Shown: positions 1 to 9,972 of the stretch, piece after piece | Numbering within the stretch: the stretch's first letter is position 1 | Layout: each line of letters opens with the position of its first letter | Assembly (NCBI GenBank): GCA_006218025.1 | Contig: VBWA01000017.1 | Coordinates: 54,802 to 118,801, forward strand | Direction: 5' to 3' | Source: Rhodocyclaceae bacterium | GTDB lineage: Bacteria > Pseudomonadota > Gammaproteobacteria > Burkholderiales > Rhodocyclaceae | DNA length: 64,000 bases | Notes under the pieces: model-generated | The model's database searches: none | What the model saw: only the letters and a program-made list of their open reading frames with translations | What the model was told of the DNA's origin: nothing | Translations under genes and position numbers: made by a program

Positions 1-1667
1 GCCCGGTCTACAAGCGCGTCGACACCTGCGCCGGAGAGTTCTCCACGTCGACCGCCTACATGTATTCGACCTACGAGGAAGAATGCGAATCACGGCCGAC
101 CGCGAAGAAGAAGATCATGGTGCTGGGGGGAGGTCCCAACCGCATCGGCCAGGGCATCGAATTCGACTACTGCTGCGTGCATGCGGCGCTGGCGATGCGC
201 GAAGACGGATACGAGACCATCATGGTCAACTGCAATCCGGAGACCGTGTCCACCGACTACGACACGTCGGATCGGCTCTATTTCGAACCGGTGACCCTGG
301 AAGACATTCTCGAAATCGTCCATGTCGAGCAGCCGACCGGCGTCATCGTGCAGTTCGGCGGTCAGACGCCGCTCAAGCGTGCGCGCGAACTCGAAGCGAA
401 CGGTGTGCCCATCATCGGCACCAGCCCCGACATGATCGACGCCGCCGAGGACCGCGAGCGCTTCCAGAAGCTGCTGCATGACCTGGGCCTGAAGCAGCCG
501 CCGAATCGCACGGCGCGCACCGAGCCGGACGCGATTCGCCTCGCGGCCGAGATCGGCTACCCGCTGGTGGTTCGGCCTTCCTACGTGCTGGGCGGCCGCG
601 CCATGGAAATCGTCCATGAGCAGAAGGATCTCGAGCGCTACATGCGCGATGCGATCAAGGTCTCCTTCGCTTCGCCGGTGCTGCTCGACCGTTTCCTCAA
701 CGATGCCACCGAGGTCGATGTCGATGCCCTGTGCGACGGCACGCAAGTGCTGATCGGCGGCATCATGGAGCACATCGAGCAGGCGGGCGTGCATTCGGGC
801 GACTCCGCCTGTTCGCTGCCGCCGTTTTCCCTGTGTCCGGAAATTCAGGACGAGCTGCGCCGCCAGACCGAGATGATGGCCAAGGGTCTCAACGTCGTCG
901 GCCTGATGAATGTGCAGTTCGCCATTCAGGGGCGGGGCGACGACGCGGTGGTTTATGTGCTCGAAGTCAATCCGCGCGCCTCGCGCACGGTTCCTTTCGT
1001 CTCCAAGGCCACCAGCCTGCCGCTGGCGAAGATCGCCGCGCGTTGTATGGCGGGGCGCAGCCTGGCCGATCAGGGCGTAACTCGCGAAATCGTCCCGCCC
1101 TATTACTCGGTGAAAGAAGCGGTCTTTCCCTTCATCAAGTTCCCCGGCGTCGATACCATCCTCGGGCCCGAGATGAAGTCCACCGGCGAGGTGATGGGCG
1201 TCGGCCGCAGCTTCGGCGAAGCTTTCGTCAAGTCGCAGCTCGCCGCCGGTACAAGGCTGCCGACATCCGGCAAGGTGTTCATCAGCGTCAAGCCGGCTGA
1301 CCGGCCGAAGGCCGTCGATGTGGCGCGCGAACTGCACGAACTGGGCTTTTCTCTTGTGGCGACACGGGGCACCGGGGGTGCTATCGGCGCTGCCGGCATT
1401 CCCGTGGATATAGTGAACAAGGTTACGGAAGGGCGGCCGCACGTCGTCGATATGATCAAGAATGGCGAGATCGTGCTGATCGTCAACACCGTCGAGGAAA
1501 AGCGCACCGCGATTGCGGATTCACGCTCGATCCGCACGTCTGCGCTGGGTGCCAAGGTGACGCTGTTTACCACCGTCGAAGGCGGTCGCGCCGCCTGTGC
1601 CGGCATGCGCCACGCCGGTCTCGAAACCTATTCATTGCAGGCTTTGCACGCCGAGTTAAAAGCATGA
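1..1667 (+). CDS. carB: Carbamoyl-phosphate synthase large subunit, C-terminal half (5' partial)
   Basis: The reading frame is open from the window edge, so this is the C-terminal ~555 residues of a protein of about 1070. CarB makes carbamoyl phosphate from ammonia (supplied by CarA), bicarbonate and two ATP, for pyrimidine and arginine synthesis. The visible part holds the second ATP-grasp synthetase unit, opening with [16 protein letters not shown] (start of the carbamate-phosphorylating half), the ATP-grasp core with [13 protein letters not shown], and the C-terminal MGS-like allosteric domain (GKVFISVKP...ATRGTGGAI). The stop overlaps the greA start as ATGA, which suggests translational coupling. 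Confidence 0.97.
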   Translation, partial: PVYKRVDTCAGEFSTSTAYMYSTYEEECESRPTAKKKIMVLGGGPNRIGQGIEFDYCCVHAALAMREDGYETIMVNCNPETVSTDYDTSDRLYFEPVTLEDILEIVHVEQPTGVIVQFGGQTPLKRARELEANGVPIIGTSPDMIDAAEDRERFQKLLHDLGLKQPPNRTARTEPDAIRLAAEIGYPLVVRPSYVLGGRAMEIVHEQKDLERYMRDAIKVSFASPVLLDRFLNDATEVDVDALCDGTQVLIGGIMEHIEQAGVHSGDSACSLPPFSLCPEIQDELRRQTEMMAKGLNVVGLMNVQFAIQGRGDDAVVYVLEVNPRASRTVPFVSKATSLPLAKIAARCMAGRSLADQGVTREIVPPYYSVKEAVFPFIKFPGVDTILGPEMKSTGEVMGVGRSFGEAFVKSQLAAGTRLPTSGKVFISVKPADRPKAVDVARELHELGFSLVATRGTGGAIGAAGIPVDIVNKVTEGRPHVVDMIKNGEIVLIVNTVEEKRTAIADSRSIRTSALGAKVTLFTTVEGGRAACAGMRHAGLETYSLQALHAELKA

Positions 1668-2143
1668 GCGCCAAATTCCCGATCACCCTGCGCGGCGCCG
1701 AACTGCTGCGAAAGGAACTGCAGCGCCTGAAGACGGCCGATCGCCCGGCCGTAATCGCTGCTATCGCCGAGGCGCGCTCGCATGGCGACCTGTCGGAGAA
1801 CGCCGAGTACGATGCCGCCAAGGAACGCCAGGGCTTTATCGAAGGCCGCATCAAGGAAGTCGAGGGCAAGCTGGGCAACGCGCAAATCATCGATCCGGCG
1901 TCGCTGGATGCCGATGGCCGCGTCGTGTTCGGCTCTACGGTCGAGCTCGAAGACCTGGACAGCGGCGGCACCGTGACCTACCAGATCGTCGGCGATGACG
2001 AAGCCGATATCAAGTCCGGCATGCTTTCGCTGAATTCCCCGGTGGCGCGCGCGCTGATCGGCAAGTTTGCCGGCGACGTTGCCGAGGTGCAGACACCGGG
2101 GGGGCGACGCGAGTACGAGATTCTGGACGTCAAGTACATCTGA
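1664..2143 (+). CDS. greA: Transcription elongation factor GreA
   Basis: 159 residues, the usual GreA length. GreA binds the RNA polymerase secondary channel and stimulates cleavage of backtracked transcripts. The N-terminal ~75 residues form the coiled-coil finger with the conserved acidic tip region ([17 protein letters not shown]). The C-terminal half is the FKBP-like domain ([10 protein letters not shown]...[10 protein letters not shown]...[10 protein letters not shown]). The start overlaps the carB stop by ATGA. carB-greA is a conserved betaproteobacterial pairing. Confidence 0.97.
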   Translation: MSAKFPITLRGAELLRKELQRLKTADRPAVIAAIAEARSHGDLSENAEYDAAKERQGFIEGRIKEVEGKLGNAQIIDPASLDADGRVVFGSTVELEDLDSGGTVTYQIVGDDEADIKSGMLSLNSPVARALIGKFAGDVAEVQTPGGRREYEILDVKYI

Positions 2144-2608
2144 ATGAGGAAGCTGGCGTCCGCGCTCTACAGCATCGCGATTGCCGCCTGGGTCGGCGGC
2201 TTGCTGGCGATAGGATTGATTGCCGCGCCCGTGCTGTTCACCCAGCTTGCCGACCGCGGCATGGCGGGCAGTCTGGCTGGCGCGATGTTCACCGTCACGG
2301 CGTGGGTCGGCATCGGCTGCGGGTCTTACCTGACCCTGTTCGTGCTGTTTGCCAAAGGCTGGCGGGCGATCCAGTCAGGCGTGTTCTGGATAGTGCTGCT
2401 GATGCTCGGCCTGACCGTGGCCGGCCACTTCGGCGTTCACCCGATACTGGCGCAGTTACAGGCGGACGCCTTGCCGCGCCGAGTCATGGAAAGCGCCTTG
2501 CGGGATCGCTTCACCACCTGGCACGGCGTGTCGACTGCGCTCTATCTGGTGCAAACCCTGCTGGGAATTGCGCTGGTGGTAATTCAGGAACGAGGCAAGG
2601 GGCGCTAG
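2144..2608 (+). CDS. DUF4149-type inner-membrane protein
   Basis: 154-residue hydrophobic protein with about four predicted membrane segments (roughly residues 7-28, 45-67, 78-97 and 128-147). The pattern AAWVGGLLAIGLIAAPVLF near the N-terminus and the overall layout match the small DUF4149 family often found beside greA in betaproteobacteria. No catalytic motif is visible. It starts directly after the greA stop, so it is probably co-transcribed. Function unknown. Confidence 0.75.
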   Translation: MRKLASALYSIAIAAWVGGLLAIGLIAAPVLFTQLADRGMAGSLAGAMFTVTAWVGIGCGSYLTLFVLFAKGWRAIQSGVFWIVLLMLGLTVAGHFGVHPILAQLQADALPRRVMESALRDRFTTWHGVSTALYLVQTLLGIALVVIQERGKGR

Positions 2609-2610
2609 CG

Positions 2611-3000
2611 TCAGCGCTTGCGGTTGCGAGCTTCGCTGCGCGCGGCGGCCTGTTTCTTGGTCATCGGCTCGGACTTTCGCCGTGTCGCCAGCGCCGACTC
2701 CTGTGCCGCGGAATCCTTGGGGTTTTCGCGCCAGAGCACGAGCAGGTTGCCGATGTGCTGCACAGCGACGCAATTGAGCGCGGTGCAGATTTCAGTGAAC
2801 AGGGCTTCGCGATCTTCGCGTTCGATGCCGTAAAGTCGCAGCTTGATCAGTTCGTGGGCCTTGAGGCAACGATCGATCTCCGCCAGAACGGAAGGCGTCA
2901 GGCCTTTCTGGCTGATGGAAACGACAGGATTCAGATGATGCGCGGCGGCTCTGAGGGCGCGGCGCTGGGTGGGGCTCAGTTGAGCAGTATTTTCAGTCAT
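2611..3000 (-). CDS. yhbY: YhbY/CRS1-type RNA-binding protein
   Basis: 129 residues. The CRS1/YhbY (CRM) domain fills residues ~8-100, with the [22 protein letters not shown] opening and the GxxG-like surface QKGLTPSVL. YhbY associates with pre-50S ribosomal subunits. The basic tail ([23 protein letters not shown]) is poorly conserved and contains a perfect copy of the 22-bp interspersed motif at DNA level. It is divergent from rlmE with only 14 bp between start codons, the standard arrangement in this clade. Start chosen as the first ATG, immediately before the domain. Confidence 0.92.
   Translation of the reverse strand: MTENTAQLSPTQRRALRAAAHHLNPVVSISQKGLTPSVLAEIDRCLKAHELIKLRLYGIEREDREALFTEICTALNCVAVQHIGNLLVLWRENPKDSAAQESALATRRKSEPMTKKQAAARSEARNRKR
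2678..2699 (-). repeat. 22-bp interspersed motif, copy 1
   Basis: Read on the minus strand this is AGTCGGCGCTGG followed by CGACACGGCG, a perfect match to the consensus derived from nine copies in the window. It lies in the 3' part of yhbY, in the frame encoding SALATRR. Confidence 0.7.
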
Positions 3001-3014
3001 GGCGGAATTGTAAC

Positions 3015-3671
3015 GTGAGCGGCAAGATCGAGAGCAACAAGAAGGATAAGGTCAAGAAGAACAAGACCACCAAGGCCTGGATCACCGAGCACGTCAACGA
3101 TGCCTACGTGCAGCGTGCCCGGACCGAGGGCTGGCGTTCCCGCGCCGCGTTCAAGCTGACTGAAATCGACGACAAGGACAAGCTGCTGAAGCCGGGCATG
3201 ACGGTGGTTGATCTCGGCTCGGCCCCCGGTAGCTGGTCGCAGGTGGCGGCCAAGCGGATTGCCCCCGGCGGGCGGCTGATCGCGCTCGACCTGCTGCCGA
3301 TGGAGCCCGTGCATGGCGTCGAGTTCATCCAGGGCGATTTCCACGACGACGCGGTGCTGAAGGCGCTGGCAGATGCCCTCGATGGCCGCCAGGTAGACCT
3401 TGTATTGTCGGACATGGCCCCCAATATGTCAGGAATAGGCATGGTCGATCAGGCGCGCGTGATGGTTTTGGCCGAGCTGACGCTGGAGTTCTGCGGACTG
3501 CATCTGAAGCCGGGCGGCGACATGCTGGTCAAGGTGTTCCAGGGCGACGGCTTCATGGAATTGCGCCGCGCGTTGCAGGACCAGTTTCAGACCTTGCAGA
3601 TGAGAAAGCCGGCCGCTTCGCGCAATCGTAGTGCCGAGATTTACCTGCTGGCGAGGAACAAGAAGGCCTGA
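3015..3671 (+). CDS. rlmE: 23S rRNA 2'-O-ribose U2552 methyltransferase RlmE (FtsJ/RrmJ)
   Basis: 218 residues with a GTG start. A lysine-rich leader (~20 residues) precedes the FtsJ Rossmann methyltransferase fold. Visible motifs are the SAM-binding [15 protein letters not shown] (~residues 62-76), LALDLL-type motif [13 protein letters not shown] and LVKVFQGDG. The K-D-K-E tetrad of the family is satisfied by RAAFKL, SDMAPN, LVKVF and SAEIYL. It methylates U2552 in the A-loop of 23S rRNA. It sits upstream of ftsH, as in E. coli and most proteobacteria. Confidence 0.96.
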   Translation: MSGKIESNKKDKVKKNKTTKAWITEHVNDAYVQRARTEGWRSRAAFKLTEIDDKDKLLKPGMTVVDLGSAPGSWSQVAAKRIAPGGRLIALDLLPMEPVHGVEFIQGDFHDDAVLKALADALDGRQVDLVLSDMAPNMSGIGMVDQARVMVLAELTLEFCGLHLKPGGDMLVKVFQGDGFMELRRALQDQFQTLQMRKPAASRNRSAEIYLLARNKKA

Positions 3672-3760
3672 GGGACGGTCTATGTCGTTTGCAGGTCATT
3701 ACGATCAGCATTAAAATGAATTGATATGCAATCCCTTCTGAGGGAAAGAGAGGCTTCACC

Positions 3761-4144
3761 TTGAATAATATGTTCAAAAATATGGCGATCTGGCTGGTGA
3801 TCGGCATTGTCCTGATGACCGTGTTCAATCAGTTCAACACGCGCCAGGTCGCGCTCGGGTCGCTGGAGTACTCCCAGTTCCTCGAAGAGGTGAAGCAGGG
3901 CCGCGTCACTAAAGTAGTGATCCAGGGCCGCACGCTGGAAGCTACCACCACCGACGGCAAGCGGATTACCACTTACGCGCCGCCCGACCTGTGGATGGTC
4001 TCCGACCTGCTGAAGAACAACGTCAAGGTGGTCGCCAAGCCCGAGGAAGAGCAGTCTTTCCTGACCAGCATTTTCGTTTCCTGGTTCCCGATGCTGCTGC
4101 TGATCGGCGTCTGGGTCTTCTTCATGCGCCAGATGCAGGGATGA
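3761..4144 (+). pseudogene. ftsH: FtsH protease, N-terminal part (frame broken after the second TM)
   Basis: TTG start preceded by a GAGAGAGG ribosome-binding site; the conserved beginning NNMFKNMAIWLVIGIVLMTV supports it. The 127 residues cover the first membrane segment, the periplasmic domain (QVALGSLEYSQFLEEV...) and the second membrane segment ([20 protein letters not shown]), and then hit TGA. FtsH normally continues through a glycine-rich linker into the AAA domain. Here the linker sequence is missing and the frame shifts, with the continuation resuming immediately downstream. Since FtsH is usually essential, a sequencing or assembly deletion in a GC-rich glycine run is as likely as a real break. 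Confidence 0.85.
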
Positions 4145-4172
4145 ATCGTCGAACACGATCACCTTCGCCGAC

Positions 4173-5588
4173 GTGGCCGGTTGCGATGAAGCCAAGGAAG
4201 AGGTCTACGAAATGGTCGACTTCCTGCGCGATCCGTCGAAATTTCAGAAACTCGGCGGCCGCATTCCGCGCGGCGTGTTGCTGGTCGGTTCGCCCGGTAC
4301 CGGCAAGACCCTGCTGGCCAAGGCGATCGCCGGCGAGGCCAAGGTGCCTTTCTTCTCGATTTCCGGTTCCGACTTCGTCGAAATGTTCGTCGGTGTCGGC
4401 GCCGCCCGCGTGCGCGACATGTTCGACCAGGCCAAGAAGGCTGCGCCGTGCATTATCTTCATTGACGAACTCGACGCCGTCGGCCGCCAGCGCGGCGCCG
4501 GCCTCGGCGGTGGCAACGATGAACGCGAGCAGACCCTGAACCAGATGCTGGTCGAGATGGACGGTTTCGAACCCTCGGTGGGCGTGATCGTGGTCGCTGC
4601 CACCAACCGTCCCGACGTGCTCGATCCGGCGCTGCTGCGCCCCGGTCGCTTCGACCGCCAGGTCGTGGTGCCCCTGCCCGACATTCGCGGCCGCGAGCAG
4701 ATTCTCAAGGTGCATATGCGCAAGGTGCCGGTGGCGCCGGACATCGACGCATCGATCCTGGCCCGCGGCTGTCCGGGTTTTTCCGGCGCCGATCTGGCCA
4801 ATCTGGTCAACGAAGCCGCGTTGTTTGCCGCGCGCAGCAACAAGCGCCTGGTGGACATGGAAGATTTCGAACGCGCCAAGGACAAGATCATGATGGGCGC
4901 CGAGCGCCGTTCGATGGTCATGCCCGAAGAGGAACGCCGGAACACCGCGTATCACGAATCCGGCCATGCCGTGGTGGCCAAGTTGCTGCCGAAGACCGAT
5001 CCGGTGCACAAGGTGACCATCATCCCGCGCGGCCGTGCGCTGGGCCTGACCATGCAGTTGCCCGACCAGGAACGCTACAGCCAGGACCGCGAACGCCTGC
5101 TCAGCACGATTACCGTACTGTTCGGGGGCCGCATTGCCGAAGAACTGTTCATGCAACAGATGACTACCGGTGCGTCCAACGATTTCCAGCGAGCCACCGA
5201 TCTGGCGCGGCGCATGGTGACGCAGTGGGGCATGTCGGAGAGCCTGGGCCCGATGGTGTATGGCGAAGAGGAGGGCGAGATTTTCCTCGGCCGTTCCGTC
5301 ACGACGCACAAGAACATGTCGGAATCGACCATGCAGAAGGTGGATACTGAAATTCGTCGCATGCTCGACGAGCAGTACGCCCGTGCTCGCCGGTTGCTCG
5401 AAGACAATCGTGACAAGGTCGAAGCCATGGCTGCGGCCCTGCTGGAGCTGGAAACCATCGACGCCGACCAGATCAACGACATCATGGCCGGCCTGCCGCC
5501 GCGCGCACCGAAGCCTTCCAGTGCGCCACCCGCGCCCAGGGGCGACAGCGCGCCGGGTCCCGAGCCGACGGCGCCGGCGCCGGCCTGA
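4173..5588 (+). CDS. ftsH: FtsH protease, AAA and zinc-protease part
   Basis: Second part of the broken ftsH. The frame is open from about 4140 ([22 protein letters not shown]), so the GTG at 4173 is only the first formal start. It encodes the AAA+ module with Walker A GSPGTGKT, Walker [12 protein letters not shown], the second region of homology ([11 protein letters not shown]), and the zinc-protease motif [10 protein letters not shown] with a downstream Asp ligand region (TTGASNDF). FtsH is the membrane-anchored ATP-dependent protease that degrades SsrA-tagged and short-lived proteins. The tail is rich in Pro and Ala. The downstream genes folP and glmM keep the standard order. Confidence 0.9.
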   Translation: MAGCDEAKEEVYEMVDFLRDPSKFQKLGGRIPRGVLLVGSPGTGKTLLAKAIAGEAKVPFFSISGSDFVEMFVGVGAARVRDMFDQAKKAAPCIIFIDELDAVGRQRGAGLGGGNDEREQTLNQMLVEMDGFEPSVGVIVVAATNRPDVLDPALLRPGRFDRQVVVPLPDIRGREQILKVHMRKVPVAPDIDASILARGCPGFSGADLANLVNEAALFAARSNKRLVDMEDFERAKDKIMMGAERRSMVMPEEERRNTAYHESGHAVVAKLLPKTDPVHKVTIIPRGRALGLTMQLPDQERYSQDRERLLSTITVLFGGRIAEELFMQQMTTGASNDFQRATDLARRMVTQWGMSESLGPMVYGEEEGEIFLGRSVTTHKNMSESTMQKVDTEIRRMLDEQYARARRLLEDNRDKVEAMAAALLELETIDADQINDIMAGLPPRAPKPSSAPPAPRGDSAPGPEPTAPAPA

Positions 5589-5649
5589 ACGCAACGACAA
5601 CCCGGACGGGCCGCCGAAGACTTTCCGATTCGGGGGCCCTCGTTCTTTC

Positions 5650-6480
5650 ATGACACAGAATTTTCACTGCGGCCGCTTTGTCCTCAACGCCGAGCGCCCG
5701 CTCATCATGGGCATCGTCAACCTGTCCGATGATTCGTTTTCCGGCGACGGCCTGCATGGCGATGTCGCAGCCGCGATTGCCCAGGGCCGGCGGCTGATCG
5801 ACGAGGGCGCGCACATCCTCGACCTCGGCGCCGAGTCTTCACGGCCGGGAGCGGTACCGGTGCCGGTGCAGCAGGAGATTGATCGTCTGTTGCCGGTCTT
5901 CGAAGCCCTGCACGACTGCGGCATGCCGCTGTCGATCGACACCGTAAAGCCGGAGGTGATGCGTGCCGCGCTGGCGGCCGGCGCCGACATGATCAACGAC
6001 ATCAATGCCCTGCGCGCACCGGGTGCCATGGAGCTCGTCGCGGCCAGCAGGGCCGGGGTCTGCCTGATGCACATGCAGGGCGCGCCGGGCACCATGCAAA
6101 ATGACCCGCATTACGCCGATGTCGTGCTCGAGGTCGCCGAGTTTCTCGCCGAGCGCGTTGCGGCGGCCGAAGCCGCGGGTATCCCCCTGAACAGGATCGT
6201 GGTCGATCCGGGTTTCGGCTTCGGCAAGACCCTCGAGCACAACCTGGAATTGTTGCGCCGCCTCGACGAACTGGTGGTGCCGGGCCTGCCCCTGCTGGTG
6301 GGTCTTTCGCGCAAGTCGGTGCTGGGCCTGCTGACCGGGCGGGGGGCGCCGGAACGGGTTCATGCCGGAATTGCCGCCAATGTCCTGGCCGTAGAGCGTG
6401 GAGCGCGCATAGTACGAGTGCATGACGTTGCGGCGACGCGCGATGCGCTGGCGGTCCTGCAAGCGGTGGAGGAATACTGA
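5650..6480 (+). CDS. folP: Dihydropteroate synthase
   Basis: 276 residues. It condenses p-aminobenzoate with dihydropterin pyrophosphate in folate synthesis. Both family signatures are visible: LIMGIVNLSDDSFSGDG near residue 20 (usually VTPDSF; here LSDDSF) and LDLGAESSRPGA (~residue 58). Further conserved elements are ADMINDINAL, VVDPGFGFGKT and VGLSRKS. The ATG at 5650 fits the family length; the longer open frame upstream is antisense-style overlap with ftsH. It ends directly before glmM. Confidence 0.95.
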   Translation: MTQNFHCGRFVLNAERPLIMGIVNLSDDSFSGDGLHGDVAAAIAQGRRLIDEGAHILDLGAESSRPGAVPVPVQQEIDRLLPVFEALHDCGMPLSIDTVKPEVMRAALAAGADMINDINALRAPGAMELVAASRAGVCLMHMQGAPGTMQNDPHYADVVLEVAEFLAERVAAAEAAGIPLNRIVVDPGFGFGKTLEHNLELLRRLDELVVPGLPLLVGLSRKSVLGLLTGRGAPERVHAGIAANVLAVERGARIVRVHDVAATRDALAVLQAVEEY

Positions 6481-7836
6481 GTGGCACGCAAATATTTCGG
6501 CACGGACGGTATCCGCGGCCGCGTCGGGCAGGCGCCGATCACGCCGGAATTCGTCATGCGCCTGGGTTTTGCTGCAGGTTCCGCGCTGGCGGCGCGCGAC
6601 GGACTGCCGGCGAACGAGCGTCCCACGGTACTGATAGGCAAGGACACGCGCATTTCCGGCTACATGCTGGAAGCGGCGCTCGAAGCCGGATTTTCAGCCG
6701 CTGGGGTCGACGTGATGCTTTGCGGGCCGATGCCGACGCCGGCGGTGGCCTACCTCACGCGCGCCCTGCGCCTGCAGGCGGGGGTGGTAATTTCCGCCTC
6801 GCACAATCCCTACGACGACAACGGCATCAAGTTCTTTTCGGCGCAGGGCACCAAGCTGCCCGACGCGGTGGAACTCGAGATCGAGGCGCGGCTCGAGCAG
6901 CCGATGACCTGCATGGAGTCGGCCGGCCTCGGCAAGGCCCGTCGGGTCGATGACGCCGCCGGACGCTACATCGAGTTCTGCAAGAGCACCTTCCCCAACG
7001 ATCTCGACCTGCGCGGTCTCAAGATCGTGGTGGACAGCGCCCACGGCGCGGCCTATCACGTCGCTCCCAGCGTTTTCCATGAACTGGGTGCCGAGACAGT
7101 CGGCGTTGGCGACACGCCGAACGGGCTCAACATCAACCAGGACGTCGGCGCGACGGCGCCCCAGGCGCTGCGCCGCGCCGTGCTGGAAAACCGCGCCGAC
7201 TGCGGCATCGCGCTCGACGGCGACGGCGACCGCCTGGTCATGGTCGACGCGACCGGCACACTCTACGACGGCGACCAGTTGCTCTACGTGATTGCCCGTC
7301 ATCGGGCGCGCAGCCAGCCTGTACCCGGCGTGGCCGGTACGCTGATGAGCAATCTCGGCTTCGAACACGCGCTGGGGCGACTGGGCATTGCCGTCGGCCG
7401 CGCCAGGGTGGGCGATCGCTACGTGCTGGAAATGATGCAGGATAGGGGCTGGCTGCTCGGCGGCGAGAACTCCGGGCACATTATCTGTCTCGACCGCCAT
7501 ACCACCGGCGACGGCATCATCGCGGCCTTGCAGGTCCTGGCCGCGCTGCGCGCGACAAACGAAGCCCTGGCCGAGGCCTGTGCCGATCTGACGCTGTATC
7601 CGCAAAAGCTCATCAACGTGAAGATGCCCGCCGGTTTCGACTGGGCCACGGATGCCGGCATCAGGTCGGCGGTGAAAACAGCCGAGGCGAAGCTCGATGG
7701 CGGCGGGCGCGTGCTGCTGCGTCCTTCGGGCACCGAACCCCTGCTGCGGGTGATGGTGGAAGGACGCGAATCCGCGCTCGTGACCGGGCAGGCCGAGGCC
7801 ATCGCCGGCGCGGTGCGGCGCGCTTTCGGCGACTAG
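6481..7836 (+). CDS. glmM: Phosphoglucosamine mutase
   Basis: 451 residues with a GTG start immediately after the folP stop. It converts glucosamine-6-phosphate to glucosamine-1-phosphate for UDP-GlcNAc, peptidoglycan and LPS. It begins [14 protein letters not shown]. The catalytic phosphoserine loop is [14 protein letters not shown] (~residue 102), the metal loop is [13 protein letters not shown], the sugar loop is GGENSGHI, and the phosphate-binding end is [15 protein letters not shown]. All four alpha-phosphohexomutase domains are complete. Confidence 0.97.
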   Translation: MARKYFGTDGIRGRVGQAPITPEFVMRLGFAAGSALAARDGLPANERPTVLIGKDTRISGYMLEAALEAGFSAAGVDVMLCGPMPTPAVAYLTRALRLQAGVVISASHNPYDDNGIKFFSAQGTKLPDAVELEIEARLEQPMTCMESAGLGKARRVDDAAGRYIEFCKSTFPNDLDLRGLKIVVDSAHGAAYHVAPSVFHELGAETVGVGDTPNGLNINQDVGATAPQALRRAVLENRADCGIALDGDGDRLVMVDATGTLYDGDQLLYVIARHRARSQPVPGVAGTLMSNLGFEHALGRLGIAVGRARVGDRYVLEMMQDRGWLLGGENSGHIICLDRHTTGDGIIAALQVLAALRATNEALAEACADLTLYPQKLINVKMPAGFDWATDAGIRSAVKTAEAKLDGGGRVLLRPSGTEPLLRVMVEGRESALVTGQAEAIAGAVRRAFGD

Positions 7837-7851
7837 CCGCAGCAACGCCCG

Positions 7852-7885
7852 GCCGCACCGGCCACCCCCTGGGGTGTCGTGCGGC
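7852..7885. terminator. Hairpin between convergent glmM and phoX-like gene
   Basis: GCCGCAC at 7852-7858 pairs with GTGCGGC at 7879-7885, with an inner ACCCC/GGGGT stem. It lies between two convergent genes and could terminate both. No clear T-tract follows, so the function is inferred from position. Confidence 0.4.
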
Positions 7886-7892
7886 GCCTTGG

Positions 7893-9890
7893 TCAGCGGC
7901 TTTGCGGACCGAACGCCGGCAAACCCCCAAGGTAGCCGATGCTGCCGCGCTGGTCGATCTTCTTTCGCAGCTCGACCTTGATCGCTTCGGGATACTTCTT
8001 GAGGTCGTTGGCCGCGCCCGGGTGCTGGATGTTGCCCATGATGTAGGTGTGACCGCCGAGATTGGGCACCACCTGCAGGCCGGTGTGTTCGCCGCCGGCC
8101 GGCGCCGAGAGCAGGCGCGCCAGATTGCCGGAATCGATGTTCAGCGCCCAGAGGAAGTTGTTGAGGTGGTTGCCCGAGTCCTCGCCGATGAACAGCGTGC
8201 GCATCCCGGACGAGTACTTGATGTTGTCCGGGTTGGCGACGCGCTCGGTGTCGCACGTGTCATAGGCGCCCCGGGGCTGGCCGAAGGGTTTCCTGGCGCC
8301 CAGCAGCAGCGCGTCCAGCGTCGCCGCCACCCACTCGCTCTTGATCGCCTCGCCGGTGCTGTCCCGTTGCGCGCCGGAGAGGTGGGCCTGGTAGATGCCG
8401 CCACAGACGAAATCCTTGGCGTCGCCCTTGAGCTTGATGTGATCCTGCGGCCGCTCGCCATTCTGGCCGTCGAGCATGCCGGCTTCGATGTAGGACATCG
8501 CTACATACAGCTTGCGGTCCTCGGCGTTGTGCGTGACGCCTTCCATCTTGGTAAATTCGCTGGTGGCACCGAGCATGGCGCCGTAGCGGCGCGATTCGAG
8601 GAAGGCGGCTGCGGTTTCCATGCTCGGCTTGAGCTTGAGATAGGTCACTTCCTGCTTCATGCCCGAGCCGGGCGCGCCCTTGCCGCCCTGGCCCTCATAG
8701 ACGAATACCGGCTTGAAGTCCCGGAACTGTTCGGGGTTGGCCTTCACGTCCGCCGGCGTCGCCGTCTCGAAAATGTCGGAGAATCTGATGCCCCGATCGA
8801 CCAGCGTCTTGACCTCGGCTTCGTGCGAATGGCCGAGACGGATCCACTTCAGGTTGGCCGAGCCGCCGCCATCGTTACCCTGGGCCGAACGCTGCTCCCA
8901 TTTCGCGGCGTAGAGCGTGCCGGTTGACAGGTCGCGCGCCTTGTCGGCGACGAACATGAACAGCATGGTGTCGCGGCCGTCATCGCCCATGTAGGCGGTG
9001 CGCTCGTCCGGCATCACGTCGGCCAGTTCGGTGGCGAGCCGGCCCATGGCGTAGCGCTTGACTGGCTGCGCCGTCCCGTCAGCGCCGACTTTCACCTCGA
9101 CCAGGTGACCGTAGCGGTAGGGGTTGGCGCCGCCCTCGCTGGCAGTCTTGCCGGGTGTGCCGAGGTAGAGGTTCATCGACTCCAGCGGCTCACGTTCGAA
9201 CTGGCGCGCGTTGGGCTCGTACTCCTCCCCGGCCAGATGGGTGTTCCACGGCGTCAGCGACGCGGCGCAGGGAATCCACAGGCCACCGATGCCGCTCATA
9301 TCGATGCTGGCCAGCTGCGTCGCCTTGAGCGCGCCGCTCCTGCGGTCCTGCGCCAGCGCGGCCAGGCTCATCGACGCCGGAAGCTGGGCGTAAAGTTCCA
9401 TCGTGCCCTTGCCCGAAGCCAGTGGCGCCTCGGTGTGGTACTCGTACTGCGTGACCAGAAATAGCTTCTCGACCTTGCCGTCCCGAACGCGGATCAGCGA
9501 GTTGGCGTCCGGCGCATAGGCATGGAAGGGTCCCCTGGCCTGCTCCCCCTTGCCGTCGGGCGCGGAAGCCATGATCGGCCTGCCGGCATGATCGACGACC
9601 AGCCCGGCCTCACTACTGCCGATACGCTCGCCCGGGCGGAACAGGGTGTGGTGGGTCAGCGGGAAGACCTTGCGGCTGCCGTCGCCGTAGCTCACGATCG
9701 CGGACGAGCGTGTGTAGGTGACGGCCATTTCGGCCGTGCTGTTCGGTGCCGGGGTCGAGGTGAACTCGACCCCGGTAACCGTCGCGCCGCCCTTCCGGAC
9801 TGCTTTGTCAGCCGCGGCGGCGGCGGGGATCATGACTGCCGTGGCAGAAAATGCGAGTGCGATGGCGGCGGCAATGGGGTGGAGTTTCAT
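7893..9890 (-). CDS. Secreted PhoX-like (DUF839) phosphatase-family protein
   Basis: 665 residues. A Sec-type signal peptide (MKLHPIAAAIALAFSATAVM...AAAA) precedes a long DUF839/PhoX-like beta-propeller protein (AGLVVDHAGRPIMASAPDG, GHLVEVKVGADG, YMGDDGRDTMLFMFVADK, GVTHNAEDRKLYVAMSYIE, FIGEDSGNHLNNFLWALN). PhoX enzymes are calcium/iron alkaline phosphatases that release phosphate from organic esters, but classical PhoX is Tat-exported and I see no twin arginine here. The start is fixed by the signal peptide and an AGGACGAG ribosome-binding site, although the frame is open further upstream. It follows sixA in the same direction, behind a Pho-box-like repeat. Confidence 0.8.
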   Translation of the reverse strand: MKLHPIAAAIALAFSATAVMIPAAAAADKAVRKGGATVTGVEFTSTPAPNSTAEMAVTYTRSSAIVSYGDGSRKVFPLTHHTLFRPGERIGSSEAGLVVDHAGRPIMASAPDGKGEQARGPFHAYAPDANSLIRVRDGKVEKLFLVTQYEYHTEAPLASGKGTMELYAQLPASMSLAALAQDRRSGALKATQLASIDMSGIGGLWIPCAASLTPWNTHLAGEEYEPNARQFEREPLESMNLYLGTPGKTASEGGANPYRYGHLVEVKVGADGTAQPVKRYAMGRLATELADVMPDERTAYMGDDGRDTMLFMFVADKARDLSTGTLYAAKWEQRSAQGNDGGGSANLKWIRLGHSHEAEVKTLVDRGIRFSDIFETATPADVKANPEQFRDFKPVFVYEGQGGKGAPGSGMKQEVTYLKLKPSMETAAAFLESRRYGAMLGATSEFTKMEGVTHNAEDRKLYVAMSYIEAGMLDGQNGERPQDHIKLKGDAKDFVCGGIYQAHLSGAQRDSTGEAIKSEWVAATLDALLLGARKPFGQPRGAYDTCDTERVANPDNIKYSSGMRTLFIGEDSGNHLNNFLWALNIDSGNLARLLSAPAGGEHTGLQVVPNLGGHTYIMGNIQHPGAANDLKKYPEAIKVELRKKIDQRGSIGYLGGLPAFGPQSR
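9069..9090 (-). repeat. 22-bp interspersed motif, copy 9 (two mismatches)
   Basis: The minus strand reads AGTCGGCGCTGA followed by CGGGACGGCG, inside the phoX-like gene (frame KVGADGTAQ). It is the most diverged of the copies that match along their full length. Confidence 0.55.
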
Positions 9891-9972
9891 GTCTCGTCCT
9901 GTGGAGGGAAGAAGTGTCGCAGTGTCGATCAAGGGTGTTGCAGGAATATTGCGGCGCCCTGTGCGCAAGCGC

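Noticed and set aside
90..1442. 450-aa minus-strand ORF opposite carB
   Set aside because: It is the antisense shadow of a highly conserved carB frame in GC-rich DNA; composition is His/Arg-rich and shows no family features.
5260..5649. Extension of folP upstream to 5260
   Set aside because: Overlaps the FtsH coding region in another frame and adds Arg/Pro-rich residues absent from the family.
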